Source: Candidatus Poribacteria bacterium (lineage in GTDB: Bacteria; Poribacteria; WGA-4E; WGA-3G). From it: a stretch of DNA of 6,996 nt. Position numbers and translations under genes: made by a program. The notes under the pieces are model-generated. The model worked only from the letters and a program-made list of their open reading frames with translations. It ran no database searches and was not told where the DNA came from. Location: positions 1 to 6,996 of the forward strand of contig JAPPMR010000343.1 of assembly GCA_028818995.1 (NCBI GenBank), given 5' to 3'. Below, piece by piece: positions 1 to 6,391 of this stretch (positions are counted from its first letter, which is position 1; the number at the start of each line of letters is the position of its first letter).

Positions 1-494
1 GTTTCACGTAGTGTCGCTGGGAATTCCTCCATTGAGATATTGACATTAACACCAAACCCTAACACGAAAAAGGGTTGACGATGCTGGTCGTATTCAATTT
101 CTGTCAGAACACCTGCAACCTTTTTCTTTGCAATTCGCACGTCATTTGGATATTTAATCCGTGCCGTTAGTCCAGTAATAGTATGTATGCCTTGTGCGAT
201 AGAGAGTGCTCCGATAAGGTTCGGCAGATGTATCTGGTCCTGTTTCAGTCGATGTCTGAAGATGATCGAAGCGAGGATACATTTGCCGGGTGGTGCATCC
301 CATATTCTGCCGTACCTGCCACGTCCTGCCGTTTGATGGTCAGCAATGATAAGTGTTCCTTCTTCAGTATTTTCCGACTTTCCGCGTGCGATAGCAATAT
401 CGTTTGTTGATGAGACTTCGGTGTGGAATTCTACATGTGATTTTCCAATGATTTCCGTTTTGAGTGTCTCAAGAAAGGTTTTAGTTGCTATCAC
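1..494 (-). CDS. birA: Biotin--[acetyl-CoA-carboxylase] ligase, partial (C-terminus beyond left edge)
   Basis: This enzyme activates biotin with ATP to biotinyl-5'-AMP and transfers it to the acceptor lysine of biotin carboxyl carrier proteins, in the cytoplasm. Translating the minus strand gives 164 complete residues before the window ends. The family hallmarks appear in order: SSTND at about 28-32, the adenylate-binding loop AGRGRYGRIW at 56-65, KYPNDV at 114-119 (normally KWPND), KVAGVLTE at 125-132 (Lys125 matches the biotin-contacting lysine of E. coli BirA) and GFGVNVN at 146-152. The protein begins just before the catalytic domain, so it lacks the N-terminal helix-turn-helix of E. coli BirA and should be a ligase without repressor function. 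The GTG start at 494 is chosen because GAGG lies at 509-506 and the length before STND fits the family. It starts 25 bases after the TPR gene ends, so it is probably co-transcribed with it. The C-terminal SH3-like domain is not in the window. The family call is very secure; the exact start is less so. Confidence 0.93.
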   Translation of the reverse strand, partial: MIATKTFLETLKTEIIGKSHVEFHTEVSSTNDIAIARGKSENTEEGTLIIADHQTAGRGRYGRIWDAPPGKCILASIIFRHRLKQDQIHLPNLIGALSIAQGIHTITGLTARIKYPNDVRIAKKKVAGVLTEIEYDQHRQPFFVLGFGVNVNISMEEFPATLRE

Positions 495-519
495 GGTGCG
501 GGTTACCTCAGTTGGAGAA

Positions 520-3396
520 CTACTTCCCACCAAGTTTGCTGAGATGATTCTCTGCTTCAACTTTCCACTGTTCAGGCGGATTCAATTTAAGAAATTGTTT
601 CCACTGTTCTTTTGCTAATTCCGTCCGTTCTGTGTATTGATACATCAAGGCGAGATTATAGTTCGCAGTCAAATTGCGGGGTTCCAGTTGTAGCGCATGC
701 TCAAACTGATCGGCTGCTGCGCCAAGCTGATCCATACTGTAAAGCACATTGGCATACACTATAATCGTGGGAACATGTGCGTCGTTTAAAGCGAGTGCCT
801 TTATCAACATATCTTTCGCCTTATTTAACTCCATTTCAGAATTGTAGTAAAGATCACCGAGACGTTGATATGCTTCAGTTGCCTCATCGTCAATTGCAAT
901 CTCTTTTTCATATAGCTGGATCGCTTTTTTCCAATTTTGTTCCCGCTCAGCGAGTTTTCCAAGATGTGTATGTACGCCTTTATATTTTGGTTCCAATTGT
1001 ATTACCTTTTGGAACGTCTCTTCAGCGAGTTTGTGTTGCTCAATATAGAGTTGCAATGTTCCGATATGGTAGTGTGCATCAACATTTTTGGGTTCTAAAT
1101 CCACAACTTGCTTGAAATCCTCTAAAATCTGACTGCTACGATACAGTGTATTCCCTATCCGCTTGTATCGGTTAGTAATCATGCCTCGATGAAAATATGC
1201 GTCAACAAGATCGGGCTTGAGTGCAATAGTGGCAGTATACTCTTTAACCGCCATTTCAGCATGCTTATGGAAGTTTTCAAGTGTTTCTGCGTAGGTGTCC
1301 AATAACCGCGCGTAACTATAGTGCCAATCGAAATGCTCTGGATCATGCTCGTTTGCTAATGCGTAGTGATGAAATGCTTGTTGGATATTGTTTTCATGAT
1401 TTTCTTCGGCGCCTTCCTTACTCCGTCTTTCAAAAATAACTGCAAGCGTATGGTGGATATTTGGATGATTGGGTTCCAATTTCAACGCAGGTTGATACAC
1501 ACGGATCATGTTGTCTTCATCCTTGCGTTCTTGATAGATACCACCGAGTCTGAAAAACGGTTCCGCGTTTTCAGGATCAAGTTCGGTGGTTTTCTCAAAA
1601 TACACAATAGCGTTGTCAATATCGCCTTTATTTTCGTATAACATGCCGATTTGATATTGTGCGGCGACGTTGTCGGGTGTGAGGCGAACAGTTTCCAGAA
1701 ACGCAGCGAGTGCCTCATCGGGCTGTTCTAGTTCGACGTGAGAAAGCGCAGATAGATAGTGTGCTTGTGCGTCCTCTGGATTGATAACGATGATTTTCTC
1801 TAATGCATCTATCGCCTGCTGGTGCGATTCGCCTTCACGGTAGATTTGCACCATCTTGTAAAGCACATCTGACCGATTCGCATCTAACTGCAACGTTTTT
1901 TCATAATAGACAAGTGCGTTTGCTTTGTCTTCATTTGCCTCATAAGTCTGTCCCAAAAGATAGGTGGCATCAATATCTTTAGGGAATAGGATAATATGGA
2001 CGTTTAACGGCTCAACCGCATCTTTATAGTTTCCCGATTCAAAAGCGGTTTTGCCCTGCTCCCAGAAACGGGTGGCTAAATCAGGGTTGAGTTCAAGTGC
2101 TTGCCGATAATAGGTTGCCGCTGTCTCCAGATTACCCTGTTGACGATATAGATCGCCCAAATGGACATACGAATCGTGAAAGTGTCCGCGCGGCAGTTGC
2201 AGCTCCAAATAGCTTGGGTCTGCATCAACAATCTCAAGCGTCTTTTTGTAGTGTGCGATTGCTTTTTCTGTATTGCCTGCATCCGCTTCAAGTTTGCCCA
2301 TATAGAACTGAGAGCGTGGATCGTTTGGTAGAATACTCATCGCTTTCTTTAAGAGTTCGCGTGCGTCATCTGCCCCCATTGTCTCCGCGAAGTATGGTTC
2401 TAACGGCTTATAGATTTTGTCTTTAAGGGCTGGATCGCTTGCAATTGCGCGCTTATAATGGATAATTGCGGTTGTGATATCACCCTGCAAGTAGAGTACA
2501 TCTGCAACAGCGAAATGTGCGGGAGCATACGTCGCGTCAATTTCCAGTGTGCGATGATACAACTGGACTGCACCATCTGTGTTGTCTGCCTCAGCGAAAA
2601 TAACAGCGAGATCAAAGACATCTGTTGCGGTGTAAGGTTGATATTCTGCTGCTTTCTGGTATTCCTGTAGCGCATCATCAAAGAACTTTTCCTTTGCGAG
2701 CACTTGCCCCAATTTGATGTATGCAGGTGCGAATTTGCGGTTGTTTTGAATAGCACGTTCAAATGTCTCTCGCGCCTGATTCAGATTGCCTTGGTCAAAG
2801 TAAACCAACCCTCTACCGTATATTGGATATTCCCATTTAGGATTTAGGGTTTGTGCAACTTCAAAGGATTGGAGTGCTTCGGCATGTTTGCCCTGTTTGA
2901 GGTGAATTTCGCCTATGTAGTAGTGCGCAGGATAGTATTCTGGATTTATGGTAAGACAAGTTTGAAATTTGGTGAGTGCTTGATCGTAATTTTGCTGTTT
3001 TTGGTAGATTGCACCGAGACTATAATGTGCCCAAAATAACGAAGGGTCAAGTTGGAGTGCAGTTTCGTAGTGGCTAATTGCTATTTCTTCGGCATCCGCG
3101 TTCTGTTTCGTGTCGGTGAGGGCATAGGCGTAACCTAATCCATAGATGAATGCTGCATCATTTTCACGATTGACTTTTTCAGTTTCATAGCGTTGGATGA
3201 GTTCAGCGAGGTGTCCCTCTTTTTGCCATTCTGCAATTAATTCACGATGTTTTTCGGGTGCGTCCTTTTGGGCTTTCAGTACCTTCGCGAAATCTTTTTG
3301 CATCTCCTTTTCCCATTCTTCTTGTGCGAAGGTTGCTGTTGTGATTGTGAGGATTGTGAGTTGTATTATTATAAGTAGTGTGGTTATTTTTTTCAT
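520..3396 (-). CDS. Large exported tetratricopeptide-repeat (TPR) protein, 958 aa
   Basis: No specific function can be named; it looks like a protein-protein interaction scaffold outside the cytoplasm. Residues 1 to about 24 form a Sec signal peptide: MKK, a hydrophobic stretch (ITTLLIIIQLTILTITTA), then TFA before QEEW, a plausible signal peptidase I site. There is no lipobox cysteine. From about residue 80 to the C-terminus I count about 24 TPR units, mostly of 34 residues, with the usual pattern (A-H-Y-x-L-G near the start, A at the helix turn, a closing L-x-P or L-D-P). Units around 650-760 carry insertions, and the unit near 325-360 is degenerate. There is no second enzymatic domain: the solenoid fills the mature protein and ends in a short tail, LSKLGGK. 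The ATG at 3396 is well supported by AGGAG six bases upstream and by the signal peptide directly after it. It lies 24 bases after the ribokinase gene and 25 before birA, consistent with an operon. It could be an outer-membrane or cell-envelope assembly factor, but the sequence does not decide this. Confidence 0.93.
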   Translation of the reverse strand: MKKITTLLIIIQLTILTITTATFAQEEWEKEMQKDFAKVLKAQKDAPEKHRELIAEWQKEGHLAELIQRYETEKVNRENDAAFIYGLGYAYALTDTKQNADAEEIAISHYETALQLDPSLFWAHYSLGAIYQKQQNYDQALTKFQTCLTINPEYYPAHYYIGEIHLKQGKHAEALQSFEVAQTLNPKWEYPIYGRGLVYFDQGNLNQARETFERAIQNNRKFAPAYIKLGQVLAKEKFFDDALQEYQKAAEYQPYTATDVFDLAVIFAEADNTDGAVQLYHRTLEIDATYAPAHFAVADVLYLQGDITTAIIHYKRAIASDPALKDKIYKPLEPYFAETMGADDARELLKKAMSILPNDPRSQFYMGKLEADAGNTEKAIAHYKKTLEIVDADPSYLELQLPRGHFHDSYVHLGDLYRQQGNLETAATYYRQALELNPDLATRFWEQGKTAFESGNYKDAVEPLNVHIILFPKDIDATYLLGQTYEANEDKANALVYYEKTLQLDANRSDVLYKMVQIYREGESHQQAIDALEKIIVINPEDAQAHYLSALSHVELEQPDEALAAFLETVRLTPDNVAAQYQIGMLYENKGDIDNAIVYFEKTTELDPENAEPFFRLGGIYQERKDEDNMIRVYQPALKLEPNHPNIHHTLAVIFERRSKEGAEENHENNIQQAFHHYALANEHDPEHFDWHYSYARLLDTYAETLENFHKHAEMAVKEYTATIALKPDLVDAYFHRGMITNRYKRIGNTLYRSSQILEDFKQVVDLEPKNVDAHYHIGTLQLYIEQHKLAEETFQKVIQLEPKYKGVHTHLGKLAEREQNWKKAIQLYEKEIAIDDEATEAYQRLGDLYYNSEMELNKAKDMLIKALALNDAHVPTIIVYANVLYSMDQLGAAADQFEHALQLEPRNLTANYNLALMYQYTERTELAKEQWKQFLKLNPPEQWKVEAENHLSKLGGK

Positions 3397-3402
3397 TTTT
3401 TT

Positions 3403-3407
3403 CTCCT
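3403..3407 (-). promoter_or_regulatory. Ribosome binding site of the TPR gene
   Basis: AGGAG on the minus strand, six adenines before the ATG at 3396. It is the strongest Shine-Dalgarno match in the window and fixes the start of the TPR protein. It lies in the 24-base gap after the ribokinase stop codon. Confidence 0.75.
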
Positions 3408-3420
3408 AAGTGTCTGCGAT

Positions 3421-4344
3421 TTAGCATGATTTTGCGAGGATTGCCTCTATTTTTTCGCGTGTTGGCATTGACGGCGTTGCACCGAGTACTGTGACTGCCG
3501 CTGCACCCGCAGCTATGGCAAACCTCACCGCCTCAGATAGATCGTTTCCGTTCGCGAGTGCCGTTGCCAATCCACCACTGAACGCATCTCCTGCACCGGT
3601 TGTGTCCACTGCATCAACCGATAGTGCTGGAATGTGTGTGGATTGCGTTGCTGTGCAGAGCAGGACTCCTTGTTCTCCCAATGTTAGCACGACTGTCGCT
3701 ATCTGTGTTTGTAATGTCTCTGCTGTAACGATAGCCTCTTCAAGTGTGTTTACAGCATGTCCCGACAACAGTGCTGCCTCCGTTGCGTTTGGTGTCAGAA
3801 TATCCACTTGCGCTAACAAACTTGGCGGTAATGGACGCGCTGGTGCTGGATCTAAAATTACGATTGTGTTGTTTGCTTTAGCAATGTTTATGGCTGTTTG
3901 TGATGCCTCAATCGGTGTTTCTAATTGTAGCAGTAGAACGTCTGCTTCGGCAATGCTATCTGCTGCGTCCGCAATGTCTTTTGACGTGAGGCGCATATTG
4001 GCACGTGGCACTACGATTATACTATTGTCACCATCCGGTTCCACAACGATGGTTGCGATACCAGTACCGCTCTCAACATCGGTTTTGACAAATCGGCTGT
4101 TGATATGTTCGGACTCTATCGCGGATCGGAGTATATCAGCGAAGGGGTCAGCCCCTATTCTACCGATAAGCGTGACTTCTGTGCCTAATCGGGCTGCGGC
4201 TGTCGCTTGATTAAAGCCTTTACCACCGGTGAAGATGTCAAACGTTTCTCCGATGAGGGTTTCGCCTTTGGTTGGCATCCGTTCGGCGCGTATTACAAGG
4301 TCAACGTTTGCACTGCCGACTACGGTGACTTTGGGCTGCTGCAT
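3421..4344 (-). CDS. rbsK: Ribokinase (PfkB-family carbohydrate kinase)
   Basis: Phosphorylates D-ribose at O5 with ATP, feeding the pentose phosphate pathway and nucleotide synthesis, in the cytoplasm. The 307 residues match the usual ribokinase length. Visible motifs: VVGSANVDLV at 8-17 (substrate-binding N-terminus), the PfkB signature 1 region GGKGFNQATAAARLG at 40-54 (usual form GGKGANQA), LDPAPA at 164-169, the TPNATEA segment at 184-190, TLGEQG at 221-226, and PfkB signature 2 DTTGAGDAF at 247-255, with Asp253 as expected catalytic base and GAGD as anion hole. The C-terminus GATPSMPTREKIE also fits ribokinases. The ATG at 4344 has GGA seven bases upstream (4354-4352), and the glycine-rich N-terminal strand begins at once. 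No ribose transporter or RbsR regulator is visible nearby, so a related sugar or nucleoside substrate remains possible. The gene sits 63 bases after the Rpn gene and 24 before the TPR gene. Confidence 0.92.
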   Translation of the reverse strand: MQQPKVTVVGSANVDLVIRAERMPTKGETLIGETFDIFTGGKGFNQATAAARLGTEVTLIGRIGADPFADILRSAIESEHINSRFVKTDVESGTGIATIVVEPDGDNSIIVVPRANMRLTSKDIADAADSIAEADVLLLQLETPIEASQTAINIAKANNTIVILDPAPARPLPPSLLAQVDILTPNATEAALLSGHAVNTLEEAIVTAETLQTQIATVVLTLGEQGVLLCTATQSTHIPALSVDAVDTTGAGDAFSGGLATALANGNDLSEAVRFAIAAGAAAVTVLGATPSMPTREKIEAILAKSC

Positions 4345-4348
4345 CGGT

Positions 4349-4422
4349 GTTTCCGATCCTTTGTTTTGATAATCGAGATTCGGAGGTCGCTCGGACAGAT
4401 TATGTTTTTACGTTTCCGATCC
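4349..4422. repeat. 11-bp direct repeat flanking the Rpn-ribokinase junction
   Basis: GTTTCCGATCC (plus strand) occurs at 4349-4359 and again at 4412-4422, exactly 63 bases apart. The left copy overlaps the ribosome binding region of the ribokinase gene; the right copy encodes the last residues of the Rpn protein (G-S-E-T). The similarity does not extend beyond the 11 bases. It may be the trace of a small insertion or duplication, or chance. Confidence 0.6.
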
Positions 4423-5277
4423 GTTCAATTCTTGTAAGAATACCTCAACGTTGGGTATCTTAACTGCTGTGCGATGTAACTCTGCCAAACGATCAATGTC
4501 TTGAATGGATTCAAGTGACTGTTCGACGGGTTGCACATCGCTTTGTGGAAAACGTATAGTAAGTACAGACAAGATATTCTTAATGGAATTTTCACGTGCA
4601 CCTTGTTGCTTAAGGTGTTCTATAAATGGAAATTCTCGCATCATTTCCTCCGATATGAGTCTTTGTAAAAAAGTTAGGTCATGCACTAAACTACTCAACG
4701 TTGTCATCGCAAACAACAGTGTGCCACGCGTCTGTGAATCAACAGGCGCAGCAACAGTCTTCTCAACACATTTTTCCAACCATGTTTCCGCGTCCATACC
4801 TTCTGGAGGCTTCATCAAAGGTGTAAAAGGTAACAACCCAACCGATGCTGCCTCCAAAAACGACTCACCCTCTAAATCCGCCAACCGAATCACCTGATAC
4901 TTATACTGCAACCCAAACACATCATTTCCATAACGATAGCCACCCGGGTCGGTCTGCCCTGCATTTGGACTGAGATATATCACCACTGAATACACGGGAA
5001 GTTCATGACGTAGCAGGAGTTCACTTGCATAAGCGAGCATACGCAACGGCATCGGTTTATCTCTACTATCCTCCGTTTGCACCTCTATATGCAGAAGGAC
5101 TACCTCATTGTGCCACAGCACCTTAAATGTCATGTCATTGCGATGCACCTTAACCGTTTGTTGTTCAGTTTCAAGTGTCTCTAAAACTTGGACATCGGGC
5201 GTGCCAAAGGATAGCCTGGCGAACGCATCGGCGTACCGGTGCATCAGATGCTTCACGATCTCATCATATTGTGCCAT
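4408..5277 (-). CDS. Rpn-family PD-(D/E)XK nuclease / putative transposase, DUF4351-like C-terminus
   Basis: Recalls the Rpn (recombination-promoting nuclease) family, whose E. coli members are DNA endonucleases with a PD-(D/E)XK fold; similar proteins abound in cyanobacteria and Poribacteria. The 289 residues begin with DEIVKHLMHRYADAF, as in this group. The catalytic core is visible as Asp48 (HRNDMTFKV) followed by HIEVQTE, giving Glu65-x-Gln67, the E-x-Q variant of the (D/E)xK pair. PMPLRMLAYASELLLR at about 75-90 and the strand VYSVVIYLSP are also typical. From about residue 220 the QQGARENSIKNILSVLTIRF stretch and the tail up to VEVFLQEL resemble the small DUF4351 module common on such proteins. 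All expected core residues are present, so it looks intact. The ATG at 5277 has only a weak Shine-Dalgarno, but a strong promoter lies just upstream. Whether it acts in recombination, in defence or as a domesticated mobile gene cannot be told from sequence. No terminal inverted repeats were found. Confidence 0.85.
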   Translation of the reverse strand: MAQYDEIVKHLMHRYADAFARLSFGTPDVQVLETLETEQQTVKVHRNDMTFKVLWHNEVVLLHIEVQTEDSRDKPMPLRMLAYASELLLRHELPVYSVVIYLSPNAGQTDPGGYRYGNDVFGLQYKYQVIRLADLEGESFLEAASVGLLPFTPLMKPPEGMDAETWLEKCVEKTVAAPVDSQTRGTLLFAMTTLSSLVHDLTFLQRLISEEMMREFPFIEHLKQQGARENSIKNILSVLTIRFPQSDVQPVEQSLESIQDIDRLAELHRTAVKIPNVEVFLQELNGSET

Positions 5278-5315
5278 GCACAGCCGTCCGCCTTTTCCTA
5301 AAGGTGCTTTTATTG

Positions 5316-5345
5316 ATTATACTTGACGGGAGGGTGGTTTGTCAA
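5316..5345 (-). promoter_or_regulatory. Sigma-70-type promoter for the Rpn gene and downstream genes
   Basis: On the minus strand a perfect -35 box TTGACA (5345-5340) and a perfect -10 box TATAAT (5321-5316) are separated by 18 bases. Transcription would start near 5309, leaving a leader of about 30 bases before the ATG at 5277. Because the four downstream genes are separated by only 63, 24 and 25 bases, this promoter could drive Rpn, rbsK, the TPR gene and birA together. Confidence 0.75.
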
Positions 5346-5346
5346 G
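5322..5346. promoter_or_regulatory. Inverted repeat overlapping the promoter, possible operator
   Basis: CTTGAC (5322-5327) and GTCAAG (5341-5346) form a 6-bp inverted repeat with a 13-base spacer. One arm overlaps the -35 box and the other abuts the -10 box, where a dimeric repressor could block RNA polymerase. No regulator gene is visible in the window, and a 6-bp repeat can arise by chance. Confidence 0.35.
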
Positions 5347-5390
5347 GGAAGTTTTTTGGTGGGATGGTGTTGGGAAGCGGTGTGGGTAGT
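5328..5390 (-). terminator. C-rich, G-poor stretch: candidate Rho-utilisation site after the HNH gene
   Basis: Read on the minus strand, these 63 bases contain 32 C and only 2 G, with C runs spaced about every 10 bases. This composition is typical of rut sites for Rho-dependent termination. It lies about 90 bases beyond the HNH stop codon, and no GC hairpin followed by a U-run was seen there. It would end the upstream two-gene transcript just before the Rpn promoter, with which it overlaps. This is a composition argument only. Confidence 0.4.
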
Positions 5391-5479
5391 AAATTATTCT
5401 TCTATCAATTGCATGGTTTCGTCAGCCCGAAGTTTAAGATTAATTCTGAGTAGTGGTTTGGGCAAATCTATTTGTACAA

Positions 5480-6373
5480 CTACAATTCCCTATAATCCCC
5501 TTTAAACACTTCTCTAACGTGCCAACCGATAAACTCCAAGTCGGGGAAATAAATTTGCTTTTGTGGTGGTGTAATTTTTTCACCATGAAAGTCCATTAGC
5601 CACTCATCAAAACCTTTTGTTCCGCGTACGTCATCCGAAACGAGTATATGCAATTCTTTGGACAATGTAAACGCCCCAAGGTCAAATAATTTATGATGCA
5701 TAACACAGAGACATAATCCATTCACTTCTTTACTGGGTCCACTGTGGGATTGCCATTTGATATGAGAAGCTTCCAATGCAATAGGGGTAGCACCCAATCT
5801 CACTTCAAAGCCACAAACAGCACATTGATATTCGTAAGCCCTTAAAACGCTATTTCGGAAGTTAAAGGAACGCCCCCTCGTTTCAAAAACCTGAGGAGGG
5901 AATTCGAAATCTATGGTTTGCAAGATTTCGCTGTGAATTGAAGGTGGAAAGTGTTTGTTCAACATCATCTGAACTATTTCAACAGACAATGTAGAGTCAC
6001 TTTGAAGTTGCTCGACTATATCTTCATGGAAACCACCAGAAACGTTATTTTCAAGAAGATCTATTTTTCTTGCATCTCCAGAGGAGTTTGGTGTAATATT
6101 TTCGGCATTGGTTACCTCCCAAACACTATCTCCTTGCAACCGCCAAAATGGATATTCGGTTCCTCTGGTTGATTGGCTACGTCCAAATTCTTGTAGTAAT
6201 CTACCAAGTCCTTCATCTATTTCGGTGTATGGAATAAGTCGCACCCCATCACGTTGCAATTTGCCTATCGCATATAAGATCAGTAATGGTTTGTGGGGTG
6301 CTCTTTCGTCACCACGTCTCCATATTCTGATGTTTTGAAATTTTTCAATGATTAACTCTCTATCCATTGGCAT
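5480..6373 (-). CDS. HNH endonuclease with N-terminal sulfur-binding-like domain (phosphorothioated-DNA-dependent restriction type)
   Basis: Likely cleaves DNA after recognising phosphorothioate (sulfur-modified) backbone. The 297 residues divide in two. The N-terminal half has RAPHKPLLILYAIGKL at 24-39 and YPFWRLQGDSVWEV at 74-87, the hallmark blocks of the sulfur-binding domain known from ScoMcrA-type enzymes. The C-terminal half is an HNH nuclease: CAVC (Cys184, Cys187), ASHI (His204), VNGLCLC (Asn218, with Cys221 and Cys223) and MHHKLFD (His226/His227). These supply a zinc site and the H-N-H metal-binding residues, so the enzyme appears catalytically complete. It ends with GWHVREVFKGD, also typical of this family. 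The ATG at 6373 is preferred over the one six bases on because GGAG lies eight bases upstream. It begins 18 bases after the PAPS-reductase-like gene, so the two are almost certainly one transcript. The HNH call is secure; the sulfur-binding assignment rests on recalled motifs. Confidence 0.85.
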   Translation of the reverse strand: MPMDRELIIEKFQNIRIWRRGDERAPHKPLLILYAIGKLQRDGVRLIPYTEIDEGLGRLLQEFGRSQSTRGTEYPFWRLQGDSVWEVTNAENITPNSSGDARKIDLLENNVSGGFHEDIVEQLQSDSTLSVEIVQMMLNKHFPPSIHSEILQTIDFEFPPQVFETRGRSFNFRNSVLRAYEYQCAVCGFEVRLGATPIALEASHIKWQSHSGPSKEVNGLCLCVMHHKLFDLGAFTLSKELHILVSDDVRGTKGFDEWLMDFHGEKITPPQKQIYFPDLEFIGWHVREVFKGDYREL

Positions 6374-6381
6374 TTGGTAGT

Positions 6382-6385
6382 CTCC
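6382..6385 (-). promoter_or_regulatory. Ribosome binding site of the HNH gene
   Basis: GGAG on the minus strand, eight bases before the ATG at 6373 and 14 before the alternative ATG at 6367. The spacing favours the first. It sits in the 18-base gap after the upstream stop codon, so no separate promoter fits there. Confidence 0.6.
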
Positions 6386-6391
6386 ACAATA

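Noticed and set aside
183..618. Plus-strand open frames of 75 and 90 codons at the left end
   Set aside because: They are antisense to birA and the end of the TPR gene; the minus strand gives unmistakable biotin ligase motifs.
520..3396. Repetitive DNA or a CRISPR-like array within the TPR region
   Set aside because: The periodicity is at the protein level (34-residue units) with divergent nucleotide sequence; no identical spaced repeats were seen.
3242..3427. A 61-codon minus-strand frame overlapping the start of the TPR gene
   Set aside because: It runs out of frame through the TPR signal peptide region, has low-complexity Asn/His/Thr/Arg content and no family resemblance.
3491..4210. A 239-codon open frame on the plus strand opposite the ribokinase gene
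   Set aside because: The translation is rich in Ala, Ser, Val and Cys with no recognisable domain, and it lies entirely antisense to a clear PfkB-family kinase.
5328..5386. G-quadruplex on the plus strand
   Set aside because: Six GGG runs exist, but only one of the connecting loops is seven bases or shorter, so a canonical three-tetrad quadruplex is not supported; a rut-like role explains the bias more simply.
5472..5479. TTGTACAA palindrome just beyond the HNH stop codon as an intrinsic terminator
   Set aside because: It is a short AT-rich palindrome with no loop and no following U-run in the transcript.
6365..6367. Second ATG as the start of the HNH gene
   Set aside because: The ribosome binding site GGAG is eight bases from the first ATG but 14 from the second.
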